Positions 33,076 through 42,822 are shown, numbered from the stretch's first letter. The stretch is 64,000 nt of DNA from Alloyangia pacifica (GCF_003111685.1 NZ_CP022192.1:129501-193500), one strand, 5' to 3'. The notes: a model not told the origin generated them from the letters alone. A program made the numbers and translations.

Positions 33076-35220
33076 ATGGCCGAGCGTTCCTTTGCCAAGG
33101 AAGTCCAGAAGTTGAAGCAGGGCGAGGGCGAGACCTTCACCGGCGAGGGCATTCTCGCGATCACCAAGGCGTTGCTGGAAAACGGCGTCGGCTATGTCGG
33201 CGGCTACCAGGGCTCGCCGATCTCGCACCTGATGGACGTGCTGGCCGACGCGCAAGAGATCCTTGGCGAGCTCGGCGTGCATTTCGAGGCCTCGGCCTCG
33301 GAGGCGACCGCCACCGCCATGCTCGCCGCCTCGGTCCATTACCCCATTCGCGGCGCGGTCACCTACAAGTCGGTGGTCGGCACCAACGTCGCCTCGGATG
33401 CGCTGTCGAACCTTGCCTCGGGCGGGGTCACCGGCGGCGCGCTGATCATCGTCGGCGAAGATTACGGCGAGGGCTCGTCGATCATGCAGGAGCGCACCTA
33501 CGCCTTTGCCATGAAGAGCCAGGTCTGGATGCTCGACCCGCGGCCCAATCTACCCTCGATCGTCAAGGCGGTGGGCGACGGCTTCGAGCTGTCGGAACTG
33601 TCGAACACCCCGGTCATGCTGCAGGTCGGCATCCGCTCGTGCCACGTGCACGGCCATTTCGAAGCCTCGGACAACAAGCGCCCCGAGATGACCGTCTCGG
33701 AGGCGCTGGAGAACCCCAAGCGCAAGCTCGACCGCATCGTGCTGCCCCCGGCGACCTACATCCACGAGGCCGAGAAGCTCACCAAGCGCAAGCCCGCCGC
33801 CGAGCGGTTCATCGTGGAAAAGGGCATCAACGAGCGCTTCGGCTCGGCCCGCGGCAAAGTCGGGCTGATCCTTCAGGGCGGCACCTACAACACCGTGGTG
33901 CGGGCGCTGAACCGGCTGGGGCTCGCCGATCTTTACGGCGATACCGAGATCGACATGCTGGTGCTCAACTGCGTCTACCCGCTGGTGGACAGCCAGATCC
34001 TCGACTTCTGCGAGGGCAAGGACGCGGTGCTGATCATCGAGGAGGGCCATCCCAACTACATCGAGCAGCAGGTCGCCCACATGCTCTACCAGTCGGGCAA
34101 GCGGGTGAAGCTCGAGGGCAAGGGCAAGCTGCCGATGGGCGGCGAATACACCGGGCAGGTCATGGTCGAGGGTCTGGGCGCCTTCTTATCCGAACACGCG
34201 CCCGAGGTGCTTCCGGTCGCCAAGGTGGCGACCAACGAGGAGCCCATCGCCATCCCCGATCTGTCGCAGACCCTGCCGGCGCGCCCGCCGGGCTTCTGCA
34301 CCGGCTGCCCCGAGCGCCCGATCTTCGCCGCCACCAAGCTGGTCGAGGAAGAGCTCGGCCCGCACCACATCTCGTCGGACATCGGCTGCCACCTCTTTTC
34401 GATCATGCCGCCCTTCGACCTCGGCGCGACCACCATGGGCTACGGGCTCGGCCCGGCCTCGGCGGCTGCCTTCCACAACGAGAACAAGAAGGGGCGCCGG
34501 GCGATCTCCTTCGTCGGGGACGGCGGCTTCTGGCACAACGGGCTGACCTCCTCGGTCGGCAATGCGGTGTTCAACAAGTCCGACAACGTGATCGTCATCG
34601 TCGACAACTTCTACTCCTCGGCCACCGGCGGGCAGGACATCCTGTCGTCGCGGGCGGTCAACAAGACCAAGCAGACGCAGAACTCCATCGTCGACGCGGT
34701 GAAGGGCATGGGGGTCAAATGGGTGCGCCAGATCGACCGCACCTATGACGTCACCAAGATGCGCGACACGCTCAAGGAGGCGCTGACCACCGAAGAGGAA
34801 GGCCCCAAGGTCATCGTCGCCTCGTCGGAATGCATGCTCAACAAGCAGCGCCGGGTGAAGCCCGAACTGGCCAAGGCGGCCAAGGAGGGCAAGCGCGTGG
34901 TGCGCCCGCGCTTCGGCGTCGACGAGGATGTCTGCACCGGGGATCATGCCTGCATGCGGCTCTCGGGCTGCCCGTCGCTCTCGGTCAAGGACACCGGCGA
35001 TCCGCTGCGCGACGATCCCGTCGCCGCGATCGACCAGACCTGCGTCGGCTGCGGCAACTGCGGCGAGGTGGCCGATGCCGCCGTGCTCTGCCCCAGTTTC
35101 TATCAGGCCGAGATCGTCACCAATCCCACGCAGCGCGAGACGCGCCGCGCGCAGCGCAGCGGCCGGATCATCTCGTGGCTGCAGCGCCGCCGCGATGCCA
35201 AGCGCGTCGTCTTCGCCTGA
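33076..35220 (+). CDS. Indolepyruvate ferredoxin oxidoreductase alpha subunit-like (2-oxoacid oxidoreductase)
   Basis: 714 aa. An N-terminal pyrimidine-binding domain is followed by a TPP-binding domain with GDGGFWHNG near residue 480 and the partner asparagine in VIVDNFYSS. The C-terminus (residues ~620-675) has cysteine clusters CTGDHACMRLSGC and CVGCGNCGEVADAAVLC for 4Fe-4S centres. This is the IorA type of oxidoreductase, which decarboxylates aryl 2-oxoacids to acyl-CoA. The neighbourhood suggests isatinate (an aryl 2-oxoacid) as substrate in place of indolepyruvate. It forms one enzyme with the next gene. Confidence 0.85.
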   Translation: MAERSFAKEVQKLKQGEGETFTGEGILAITKALLENGVGYVGGYQGSPISHLMDVLADAQEILGELGVHFEASASEATATAMLAASVHYPIRGAVTYKSVVGTNVASDALSNLASGGVTGGALIIVGEDYGEGSSIMQERTYAFAMKSQVWMLDPRPNLPSIVKAVGDGFELSELSNTPVMLQVGIRSCHVHGHFEASDNKRPEMTVSEALENPKRKLDRIVLPPATYIHEAEKLTKRKPAAERFIVEKGINERFGSARGKVGLILQGGTYNTVVRALNRLGLADLYGDTEIDMLVLNCVYPLVDSQILDFCEGKDAVLIIEEGHPNYIEQQVAHMLYQSGKRVKLEGKGKLPMGGEYTGQVMVEGLGAFLSEHAPEVLPVAKVATNEEPIAIPDLSQTLPARPPGFCTGCPERPIFAATKLVEEELGPHHISSDIGCHLFSIMPPFDLGATTMGYGLGPASAAAFHNENKKGRRAISFVGDGGFWHNGLTSSVGNAVFNKSDNVIVIVDNFYSSATGGQDILSSRAVNKTKQTQNSIVDAVKGMGVKWVRQIDRTYDVTKMRDTLKEALTTEEEGPKVIVASSECMLNKQRRVKPELAKAAKEGKRVVRPRFGVDEDVCTGDHACMRLSGCPSLSVKDTGDPLRDDPVAAIDQTCVGCGNCGEVADAAVLCPSFYQAEIVTNPTQRETRRAQRSGRIISWLQRRRDAKRVVFA

Positions 35221-35230
35221 GGGTATGCCC

Positions 35231-36781
35231 ATGAACATGCAGACAAAACCGCTCGTCGCGCGCCGCTCCCCGGGACCGGACGGCGAAAAGATCATCACCC
35301 TCGCAGCGCTCGCCGTCGGCGGACAGGGCGGCGGCGTGCTGACCAACTGGATCGTCGCCGTGGCCGAGGCCAATGGCTACCGCGCGCAGTCGACCTCGGT
35401 CGCGGGCGTCGCGCAGCGCACCGGGGCGACGATCTACTACGTCGAGATGTGCCGCGACACCGGGCGGATGCCGGTGTTCTCGCTGTCGCCTGCCATCGGC
35501 GACGTCGACATCCTCATGGCCTCGGAGCTGATGGAAGGCGGGCGGGCGATCCTGCGCGGCTTCGTCACCCCGGGCCGCACCACGATGATCGCCTCGACCC
35601 ACCGCATCCCTGCCGTCTCCGAGAAGATCGCGCCGGGCGATGGCCGCGCCGACGGCCCCGAGGTGATCGAGGCCATGGGCATCGCCGCCGACCACGTGGT
35701 CGCCTTCGACATGGAGACCGTGGCGAAGCAGGCGGGCTCGGTGATCTCGTCGTCGCTGCTCGGCGCGCTGGCGGGCTCGGGCGCCCTGCCCTTCCCGCGC
35801 GAGAGCTACGAAGAGGTGATCCGCGCGTCCGGGCGAGGTGTCGAGGCCTCGCTGCGCGCCTTCGGCGCCGCCTATGACATCGCCACGGGCGCGAGCCCTG
35901 CCCCGGCCCCCGAGAGCGAAGCGGACGCGCCCGTGCCGGTGCTGCACGTGCCCGAAAAGCTGCGCGCGCAATGGGCGGCGCTGGAGGCGCGGCTCGCCGC
36001 GCTTCCCGCCGAGGTCCGCGAAATGGCCGGGCTGGGGCTGAAGAAGGTCGTCGACTACCAGGATCTGGACTACGGCGCCGACTACCTCAGCATGGTCGAG
36101 ACCGCCGTCGCGGCGGATGCCGCCCCCTACGAGATGAGCGCGGCGGCGGCGAAGTACTGCGCCCGGGCGCTCTGCTATGACGACCTGCTGCGCGTCGCCG
36201 ACATCAAGACCCGCGCCACCCGCTTTGCCCGGGTGAAGGACGAGGTGGTGGTCAACGACGGCCAGCTGCTGATGCTCACCGAGTATTTCCACCCGCGCTT
36301 CGAGGAACTGGCGACCACGATGCCGCGCGGGCTGGGCCGCTGGCTGCAATCCCGCAAGGGGCTCGAGGCCTGGTACACCCGCCACTTCGACAAGGGTCGC
36401 CGGATCCGCACCGACAGTCTTTCGGGGTTTGCCCTGCTCTGGCTGGTGTCGTCGCTTCGCCCGCTGCGACGTCGCCTCTTGCGCCACGACAGCGAGATGC
36501 GCCACGTCACCGCCTGGTTCGACACGGTTCTGCAGACCGCCGCCACCGACCGCGCGCTGGCGACCGAGCTTTTGGCCAACTATCGGCTGATCAAGGGATA
36601 CTCCGACACCCACGCGCGCGGATTGTCCAAGTTTGCCAAGGTGATGGGCGCACGTGATCTGCTCGCGGGCCGCCCCGATGCCGCCGATTGGATGCGCCGG
36701 TTGCGCACCGCGGCGCTCGACGATGTCGAGGGCGAGAAGCTCGACGGCGCGCTCGCCACCGTCCGCAGCTTCGCGGGGTGA
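35231..36781 (+). CDS. Indolepyruvate oxidoreductase beta subunit-like protein with DUF6537 tail
   Basis: 516 aa; the ATG at 35231 has GAGGG seven bases ahead, while an ATG at 35225 is too close to it. The N-terminal gamma-type domain reads ALAVGGQGGGVLTNWIVAVA (residues ~25-45), then the SVAGVAQRTGATIYYVE stretch typical of the family. The C-terminal ~250 residues correspond to the helical DUF6537 extension seen in aerobic proteobacterial versions. It partners the IorA-like subunit 10 nt upstream. Confidence 0.83.
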   Translation: MNMQTKPLVARRSPGPDGEKIITLAALAVGGQGGGVLTNWIVAVAEANGYRAQSTSVAGVAQRTGATIYYVEMCRDTGRMPVFSLSPAIGDVDILMASELMEGGRAILRGFVTPGRTTMIASTHRIPAVSEKIAPGDGRADGPEVIEAMGIAADHVVAFDMETVAKQAGSVISSSLLGALAGSGALPFPRESYEEVIRASGRGVEASLRAFGAAYDIATGASPAPAPESEADAPVPVLHVPEKLRAQWAALEARLAALPAEVREMAGLGLKKVVDYQDLDYGADYLSMVETAVAADAAPYEMSAAAAKYCARALCYDDLLRVADIKTRATRFARVKDEVVVNDGQLLMLTEYFHPRFEELATTMPRGLGRWLQSRKGLEAWYTRHFDKGRRIRTDSLSGFALLWLVSSLRPLRRRLLRHDSEMRHVTAWFDTVLQTAATDRALATELLANYRLIKGYSDTHARGLSKFAKVMGARDLLAGRPDAADWMRRLRTAALDDVEGEKLDGALATVRSFAG

Positions 36782-36786
36782 GCGCC

Positions 36787-38334
36787 ATGCCAGGCCCCAT
36801 TCTCATCATCGGCGCCGGGATCAACGGGCTCGTTGCCGCGGCGGATCTCGCGGCGCGCGGCAAGCCCGTGCGGGTGCTCGAACGCGGCCCCACACCGGGG
36901 GGCGCGGTGCGCACCGAAGAGCTGACCCTGCCCGGCTTCCGCCATGACGTCGCGGCGATGAACCTGTCGATGTTCGCGGGCTCGGCCTTCATGGCGCGGC
37001 ACGGCGCCGAAATGGCCCGTCACGGCCTGGAGTTCGTGCCGGTCACCCACCCCTTCGCACAGGCGCTGGAGCCCGGGGATCACCTCGGCATTTCCACCGT
37101 CGTCGAGGAGACGCTGGCGGGCTTCGCCTGCGAGGCGGACAGGGCGAGCTGGCGCGCGCTGATGGCCGAGTTCCCTGAGCGCGCGGGCGTGCTCGGCGGG
37201 TTGCTCGGCACGCCGATGCGCCGCGGCCCCCTCGCGCGCTTCCTCTGGCAGAGCTGGCGCAAGCTCGGCACGGCCCGCAGCCTCGACATGGCGCGCTTTC
37301 TGATGACCTCGCCGCGGACATGGCTCGACGAGACCTTCGAGGACCCGCGCCTGCGCACCGCGCTGGCGTCCTGGGGGATGCACCTCGATTTCGCGCCCGA
37401 CATCGCGGGCGGCGCGATCTTCCCCTACCTCGAGGCGATGGCTGGTCAGGCCATGGGCATGGTGATCGGCAAGGGCGGCGCCGACGTTGCCACCCGCGCG
37501 CTCGTCGGCATGATCGAGGCGCATGGCGGCTCGGTGGACTGCAACGTCGAGGTGGCGCAGATCCTGCACGCGAAAGGCCGCATCACCGGCGTGGTCGCGA
37601 ACGGAAAAACGATTGAAGCCTCAACCATTCTCGCCGGTCTTGCCCCGAAGCATTTGCGCCGGATGCTCGGCGAGGGCTCGGGCGACACGCGCTTCGATCG
37701 CGGGCTCGAGAGCTTCCGCCACGCGCCCGGCACGATGATGCTGCACCTCGCGCTCGACGCGCCCGTGCCCTGGGCGGCCGAGGCGCTGAAGCGCTACGCC
37801 TATGTCCACGTGGGGCGTTCGATCGACGTCGCCGCCAAGACCTATGCCGAGGCGATGGCCGGGCAGCTGCCCGCGACACCGCTGCTGGTGGTGGGCCAAC
37901 CGACGTTGTTTGATCCCAGCCGCGCGCCGCAGGGCAAGCACACGCTGTGGGTGCAGGCACGGGTCGTGCCCGCGGTCATCAAGGGCGACGCCAGGGGAGA
38001 GATTTCCGCGACAGACTGGGAGGATGCCAAGGCACCGATGAGCGAGCGCATCCTCGATCTGATCGAGGAGCAGGCCCCCGGGTTCCGCCAGACCATCCTT
38101 GCCCGCACCGCTGTCTCGCCCCTCGATCTCGAGGCCGGCAATCCCAACCTTGTCGGCGGCGACCAGATTTGCGGCTCGCACCACCTGACGCAGAACTTCC
38201 TCTTCCGCCCGGTGCGTGGCTTTGCCGACGGGCGCACGCCCATCGCCAATCTGCACATGATCGGGGCAGCGTGCTGGCCCGGTGCCGGAACCGGGGCGGG
38301 ATCGGGCTTTCTTACGGCGCAGGGCCTCAAGTAG
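36787..38334 (+). CDS. Phytoene-dehydrogenase-like FAD oxidoreductase (second copy)
   Basis: 515 aa, five bases after the beta-subunit gene. Flavin motif ILIIGAGINGLVAAADLAARG (residues ~5-25) and C-terminal HMIGAACWPGAGTGAGSGFL, the same layout as the protein at 30997, from which it is clearly diverged. The pair probably acts on successive or alternative ring intermediates, or forms a heteromer; neither is proven. Last gene before the ABC importer. Confidence 0.75.
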   Translation: MPGPILIIGAGINGLVAAADLAARGKPVRVLERGPTPGGAVRTEELTLPGFRHDVAAMNLSMFAGSAFMARHGAEMARHGLEFVPVTHPFAQALEPGDHLGISTVVEETLAGFACEADRASWRALMAEFPERAGVLGGLLGTPMRRGPLARFLWQSWRKLGTARSLDMARFLMTSPRTWLDETFEDPRLRTALASWGMHLDFAPDIAGGAIFPYLEAMAGQAMGMVIGKGGADVATRALVGMIEAHGGSVDCNVEVAQILHAKGRITGVVANGKTIEASTILAGLAPKHLRRMLGEGSGDTRFDRGLESFRHAPGTMMLHLALDAPVPWAAEALKRYAYVHVGRSIDVAAKTYAEAMAGQLPATPLLVVGQPTLFDPSRAPQGKHTLWVQARVVPAVIKGDARGEISATDWEDAKAPMSERILDLIEEQAPGFRQTILARTAVSPLDLEAGNPNLVGGDQICGSHHLTQNFLFRPVRGFADGRTPIANLHMIGAACWPGAGTGAGSGFLTAQGLK

Positions 38335-38454
38335 GCCGTGCCAGAGGTGCAGAGATGCGCTTGAATAGTTCAAACATAGAAATTTGAAAAAAGAATCAAA
38401 ATCACCGAAGAGCCCGAGAAAACCGGGCCGCACAGACCAACAGGAGACAGAAAG

Positions 38455-39993
38455 ATGACCTCCAGCCTACCCCTTTCCCGGCGCGGCTTCATGGGTGCCT
38501 CGGCGGCGCTCACCGCGCTTCTGGCAACCGGCACCGGCGTGCTCGCTCAGAGCGGCGATAGCCTGACCATCGCCTACAACCTGCCCGTGCAAAGCTGGGA
38601 TCCGACCACCGGTCCCGCCGCGGTGAACCCGGCGCTGCAGTCGGTCTACCTCGCGGTCTTCGACCGGTATATCGCGCAGGCCCCCGACCTTTCGTTCGGC
38701 CCCGGGCTGCTGACCGACTGGGGCTTCAGCGAGGACAAGTCGCAGATCACCATGACCGTCCGCGAAGGCGTCACCTGGCACAATGGCGCGCCGCTGACCC
38801 CCGAGGACATCGTCTGGTCGCTGACTCGCGCGGGCGACCCCGAAACCGGCAACCCCATGCAGTTCGTCTGGGGCAAGATCGGTAACTTCAGCGTCGACGG
38901 CAACGTCATCACCGCCGACGTCAAGGACTTCGAGCCCGCGCTCTTCAAGTGGATGGCCTTCCTGACCGCCTTCGTGCTGCCCAAGACCTATTACGAGGAA
39001 GTCGGCGCCGAGGGTTTCGAGAAGGCCCCCATCGGCACCGGCCCCTATATGGTCGACGCCTTCGAACAGGGCGCCTATGTGCGGCTCAAGGCCTATCCCG
39101 GCTATTGGGGTGACAAGCCTGCCTTCGAGACCGTGACCATCAAGTTCGTCACCGACGCCGCCTCGCGCGTGGCCGAGATCGAGTCGGGCAATTCCGATGT
39201 GACCTCGAACATCCCCTACGAGGAATACGACCGGCTGATCGCCAAGGACGGGCTCGAGGGGGAGGCCGTGCCGATCACCGACATCGGCATGATCTTCCTC
39301 AACGACATCGACGTGATGCTCGACAAGAACGTGCGGCTTGCCGCCCATCACGCCATCGACAAGCAGCTCATCATCGACCGGCTGCTGCGCGGCTACGGCG
39401 TGCCGCTCTCGACGCTCGAGGTGCCGGGCTATGCCGCCTATGACGAGAGCATCACCGTCGACTACGATCCCGAGAAGTCCAAGGAGCTGCTGGCAGCCTC
39501 GGGCTATTCCACCGACACCCCGGTCAAGTTCACCATCCAGACGACGCGCGGCTTCAAACCCAAGGATTACGAGATGATCCAGGCGATCGTCGGCATGTGG
39601 CGCAAGGTCGGGATCGAGGCCGAGATCGAGGTCTACGAGATCGCCAAGCACTACGAGCTGCGGGCCGCCGACACGCTGGCTCCGGCGGCCTTCTACAACT
39701 GGGGCAACTCGATCGGCGATCCCTCGACCTCGACCGGGTTTGCCATGTTCGGCCCCTCGCCGCACGCTGTCTGGGACAGCGCCGACCTGGTCGAGAAGAT
39801 CGGCCCGCTCTTCGCCGAACCCGACGAGGACAAGCGCATCGCCGGTTACAAGGACGTCTCGCGCTACATCGCAGAGGAAGGCTACGTCATCCCGCTGCTG
39901 CAATACGTGATGCCGGTGGTGTTCCGCAGCACGGTCGCGGTGACGCCCTACACCTCGGGCGACCTGTTGCCGCAGGCGATCTCCAAGGCCTGA
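38455..39993 (+). CDS. ABC transporter substrate-binding protein, peptide/nickel (DppA) family
   Basis: 512 aa with a twin-arginine signal (SRRGFMGASAALTALLATG), so it is exported folded. Family 5 binding-protein features: LTDWGFSEDKSQITMTVREG, WHNGAPLTPEDIVWSLTRAG, and IGTGPYMVD. This family carries peptides, opines and many other organic solutes. Because the importer follows the catabolic genes directly, it probably brings in their substrate, such as an amino-acid-linked or indole-derived compound. A short AT-rich gap with TTGAATAGTTCAA at 38361 precedes it. Confidence 0.87.
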   Translation: MTSSLPLSRRGFMGASAALTALLATGTGVLAQSGDSLTIAYNLPVQSWDPTTGPAAVNPALQSVYLAVFDRYIAQAPDLSFGPGLLTDWGFSEDKSQITMTVREGVTWHNGAPLTPEDIVWSLTRAGDPETGNPMQFVWGKIGNFSVDGNVITADVKDFEPALFKWMAFLTAFVLPKTYYEEVGAEGFEKAPIGTGPYMVDAFEQGAYVRLKAYPGYWGDKPAFETVTIKFVTDAASRVAEIESGNSDVTSNIPYEEYDRLIAKDGLEGEAVPITDIGMIFLNDIDVMLDKNVRLAAHHAIDKQLIIDRLLRGYGVPLSTLEVPGYAAYDESITVDYDPEKSKELLAASGYSTDTPVKFTIQTTRGFKPKDYEMIQAIVGMWRKVGIEAEIEVYEIAKHYELRAADTLAPAAFYNWGNSIGDPSTSTGFAMFGPSPHAVWDSADLVEKIGPLFAEPDEDKRIAGYKDVSRYIAEEGYVIPLLQYVMPVVFRSTVAVTPYTSGDLLPQAISKA

Positions 39994-40020
39994 TTTCGCG
40001 CATCTTGCAAGACCGTCCGG

Positions 40021-40038
40021 GCCGAGCTTCGCCTCGGC
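40021..40038. terminator. Short hairpin after the binding-protein gene
   Basis: GCCGAG and CTCGGC form a 6-bp stem around CTTCGC. Such hairpins after a binding-protein gene often lower read-through into the permease genes or protect the upstream mRNA; there is no T-run. Confidence 0.35.
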
Positions 40039-40065
40039 TCGGGCGCATCGGAGGGTTCTGACCCC

Positions 40066-41073
40066 ATGCTGCTGAAGACGATCCTGATCCGCCTTCTGAC
40101 CACCGCCGTCACGCTGTTCGGCGTTGCCGTCGTGGTCTTCGTGCTGGTGCGCGTCGCGCCCGGCAACCCCATCGCGATGATGCTGCCCCCCGGCGCGACC
40201 GAGTCCGACATCGCCGCGCTCGAGGCGCTTTACGGTTTTGACAAGAGCCTGCCCGAGCAGTTCGTCATCTGGCTCGGCGGCGTGCTGCAGGGCGATTTCG
40301 GCACGTCGATCACCCTGCGCCGCCCGGTGGACGAGCTGGTGCTCTCGCGCCTTCCTGCCACGCTGGAGTTGTCGATCATGGCGCTGCTCATCGCCGTGGC
40401 GCTTGGCGTCACCGTTGCGGTGATCGGCGCGCGCCGGCGCGGTACCGCCACCGAGGTCGGGCTCGACCTGACAAGCGGTGCGGTGCTTTCGGTGCCGGAC
40501 TTCCTCTGGGGGCTGGTCTTCGTGCTGCTCTTCGGGGTGCTCTGGCCGGTGCTGTCGATCTCGGGCCGGATCGATCCGCAGATCGACGTCGATTTCACCT
40601 CCAACTTCTACACGTTCGAGGGGCTTCTGCGCGGGCGCTTCGACGTGGCTGGCTCGACCCTGTCGCACATGCTGATGCCCGCGCTTGCGCTGGCCCTGCC
40701 GCTCGCGGCGATGATCGCGCAGTTGCTGAAGCAGAACCTGAAAGAAGTGCTGCTGCAGGATTACACGACGCTGGCCCGCGTCCGCGGCTTCTCCGAGACC
40801 TCGGTGATCCTGCGCGAGGCGCTGCGCAACGCGCTCCTGCCGACGCTCACCCTTGTCGGCGTGCAGTTCACCTTCCTCATCGGCGGCACGGTCATCGTCG
40901 AGCGCATCTTTTCCTACGAGGGGCTGGGCAACATGGCGATCGACGCGGTGATCAACCGCGACCTGCCGCTGATCCAGGGCATCGTGCTGCTCTTTGCCGC
41001 GCTCTTCATCGTCATCAATCTGCTCGTTGATCTGTCCTACACGCTGCTGAACCCGAGGCTCCGCCATGGCTGA
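40066..41073 (+). CDS. ABC transporter permease (DppB type)
   Basis: 335 aa, six membrane segments. The N-terminus LLTTAVTLFGVAVVVFVLVRVAPGNP is typical of DppB/OppB. The cytoplasmic ATPase-contact loop is in DYTTLARVRGFSETSVILREALRNALLP. It overlaps the second permease gene by 8 nt. Confidence 0.9.
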   Translation: MLLKTILIRLLTTAVTLFGVAVVVFVLVRVAPGNPIAMMLPPGATESDIAALEALYGFDKSLPEQFVIWLGGVLQGDFGTSITLRRPVDELVLSRLPATLELSIMALLIAVALGVTVAVIGARRRGTATEVGLDLTSGAVLSVPDFLWGLVFVLLFGVLWPVLSISGRIDPQIDVDFTSNFYTFEGLLRGRFDVAGSTLSHMLMPALALALPLAAMIAQLLKQNLKEVLLQDYTTLARVRGFSETSVILREALRNALLPTLTLVGVQFTFLIGGTVIVERIFSYEGLGNMAIDAVINRDLPLIQGIVLLFAALFIVINLLVDLSYTLLNPRLRHG

Positions 41074-41929
41074 CATCACCGCCGCCGCGCCGCGCCGCCG
41101 CGCCCGCAGGCTCAACCTCCGGCTCTGGCTGCCGCTGCTGTGGCTGGGCACCGTGGCGCTTGCCGCGATGTTCGCCCCGCTGGTGGCGCCGCAGGATCCG
41201 CTGATGCAGGATCTCATGCTCGAACGGCTGCCCCCCGCCTTCATGGCCGGTCACGAGCCGGGCTACTGGCTGGGCACCGACAGCCTTGGCCGGGACGTGC
41301 TGTCGCGGATGATCTACGGCGCCCGCATCGCGCTTTTCGTCAGCCTTATCGCCGCCACCGTCACATGTGTCTTCGGCGCCGCGCTCGGCCTTGTCGCGGG
41401 CTATTTCGGCGGCTGGTGGGACCGGGTGATCTCGCGGCTGGTCGACATCTGGATGGCCTTCCCGCCGGTGCTCTTCGCGGTGCTGCTGGTGGCGGTCATG
41501 GGGACAGGGCTCACCTCGGTCATCGCCGCCATCGCACTGATCGACTGGACCCGGTTCGCGCGGGTGATCCGCGCCGAGACCATGGTGCAGGCGCGCATGG
41601 ACTACGTCGACAGCGCCCGCATCGGCGGCGCCCGCCGCCTTGGCACGCTGCTGAGCGAGATCCTCCCCAACGTGCTGCCCTCGATCATCGCGCTGCTGAT
41701 GCTCGAGATGGGCATTGCGGTGATCGTCGAGGCGATCCTCAGCTTCGTGAATCTCTCGATCTCGTCCGATGATCCGACCTGGGGCTCGATGATCGCCGAG
41801 GGGCGCAACGCCATCCACTTCGCCTGGTGGGTGCTGCTCTTCCCGCTGATCGCGCTCTTTCTGACGGTGCTGAGCTTCTCGACCCTCGGCGAGGGTCTCA
41901 AACAACGCTTCGATCCGGTGCTCCAATGA
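41066..41929 (+). CDS. ABC transporter permease (DppC type)
   Basis: 287 aa, with DppC-type start (LVAPQDPLMQD), then GTDSLGRDVLSRMIYGARIAL, a family hallmark. The contact loop is DYVDSARIGGARRLGTLLSEILPN. Stop overlaps the first ATPase gene (ATGA). Confidence 0.9.
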   Translation: MADITAAAPRRRARRLNLRLWLPLLWLGTVALAAMFAPLVAPQDPLMQDLMLERLPPAFMAGHEPGYWLGTDSLGRDVLSRMIYGARIALFVSLIAATVTCVFGAALGLVAGYFGGWWDRVISRLVDIWMAFPPVLFAVLLVAVMGTGLTSVIAAIALIDWTRFARVIRAETMVQARMDYVDSARIGGARRLGTLLSEILPNVLPSIIALLMLEMGIAVIVEAILSFVNLSISSDDPTWGSMIAEGRNAIHFAWWVLLFPLIALFLTVLSFSTLGEGLKQRFDPVLQ

Positions 41930-42822
41930 CAGGCTCGCAACCCCACCTCAACACGCTCGACGTGATGCAGCTCGGCATCGCGCTCCCCAACGGCCACCGC
42001 CTGCTGCGCGACGTCTCGCTGAGCCTGCGCCCCGGCGAGGTCCGCGCGCTTGTTGGCGAGAGCGGTGCCGGCAAGTCGATGATCGGCAAGGCGGTGCTCG
42101 GCATCATGCCGCAGAACCTGCGGGTGACGGGGGGCGAGATCCTGCTCGAAGGGCAGCACCTGAACGCGATGACTCCCTGGACCCGGCGCAAGACCGTGGC
42201 ACAGAGCGCCGCGCTGATCCCGCAGGATCCGCTTACCGCGCTGAACCCGGCGCGGCGGATCGGCCCGCAGATCACCGATCCGCTGGTGCGCATCCACGGC
42301 TGGAGCCGTGCCAGGGCCCGCGACACCGCATTGGCGCTGCTGGACCGGGTGCACATCCGCGATCCGAAACGGGTGATGGAGAGCTACCCGCACGAGCTTT
42401 CGGGCGGCATGCGCCAGCGCGTGCTGATTGCCGCCGCCTTTGCGCCCTCGCCCCGGCTTATCGTCGCGGACGAGCCGACCACGGCGCTCGACGTGACGGT
42501 GCAGAAGCAGATCCTGCGGCTGATCCGGGAGTTGCAGCAAGAGACCGGCACCGCGGTGCTCTTCGTCACCCACGACATGGGGGTGGTCGCCAAGATCAGC
42601 CAGCAGGTGACCGTGCTCTTTGCCGGCAAGGTGATGGAGGACGCGCCCACCGAGCGCATCTTCACCGACCCCGCCCATCCCTACACCCGCGCCCTGATCG
42701 CGGCGACGCCGAGCTATGCGGATCTCGACCGGCCCTTCTCGCCGGTGCCGCAGGCGCTCATCGCCGAGCTGCAGGGTGCCATTGCCCAAGACGACGCCCG
42801 GCAGCAAGGAGGCGCGCGATGA
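41926..42822 (+). CDS. ABC transporter ATP-binding protein (DppD type)
   Basis: 298 aa. Walker A GESGAGKSM, signature LSGGMRQR, Walker B LIVADEPTTALD, switch VTHDMGVV, and the C-terminal HPYTRALIAATP of the oligopeptide family. The Walker A ends in Ser-Met, slightly different from the usual Ser-Thr-Thr. It is one of two ATPases of the importer. Confidence 0.9.
   Translation: MTGSQPHLNTLDVMQLGIALPNGHRLLRDVSLSLRPGEVRALVGESGAGKSMIGKAVLGIMPQNLRVTGGEILLEGQHLNAMTPWTRRKTVAQSAALIPQDPLTALNPARRIGPQITDPLVRIHGWSRARARDTALALLDRVHIRDPKRVMESYPHELSGGMRQRVLIAAAFAPSPRLIVADEPTTALDVTVQKQILRLIRELQQETGTAVLFVTHDMGVVAKISQQVTVLFAGKVMEDAPTERIFTDPAHPYTRALIAATPSYADLDRPFSPVPQALIAELQGAIAQDDARQQGGAR

Noticed and set aside
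30997..38334. Carotenoid biosynthesis from two phytoene-dehydrogenase-like genes
   Set aside because: No crtB, crtE or other carotenoid gene is in the window, and both genes are embedded in an aromatic catabolic operon.
38467..41244. A 925-codon open frame antisense to the ABC binding protein and permease genes
   Set aside because: Composition is rich in Arg, Gly, His, Asp and Ala in the pattern of a mirror frame of GC-rich codons; no ribosome site or family motif, and the sense genes are certain.
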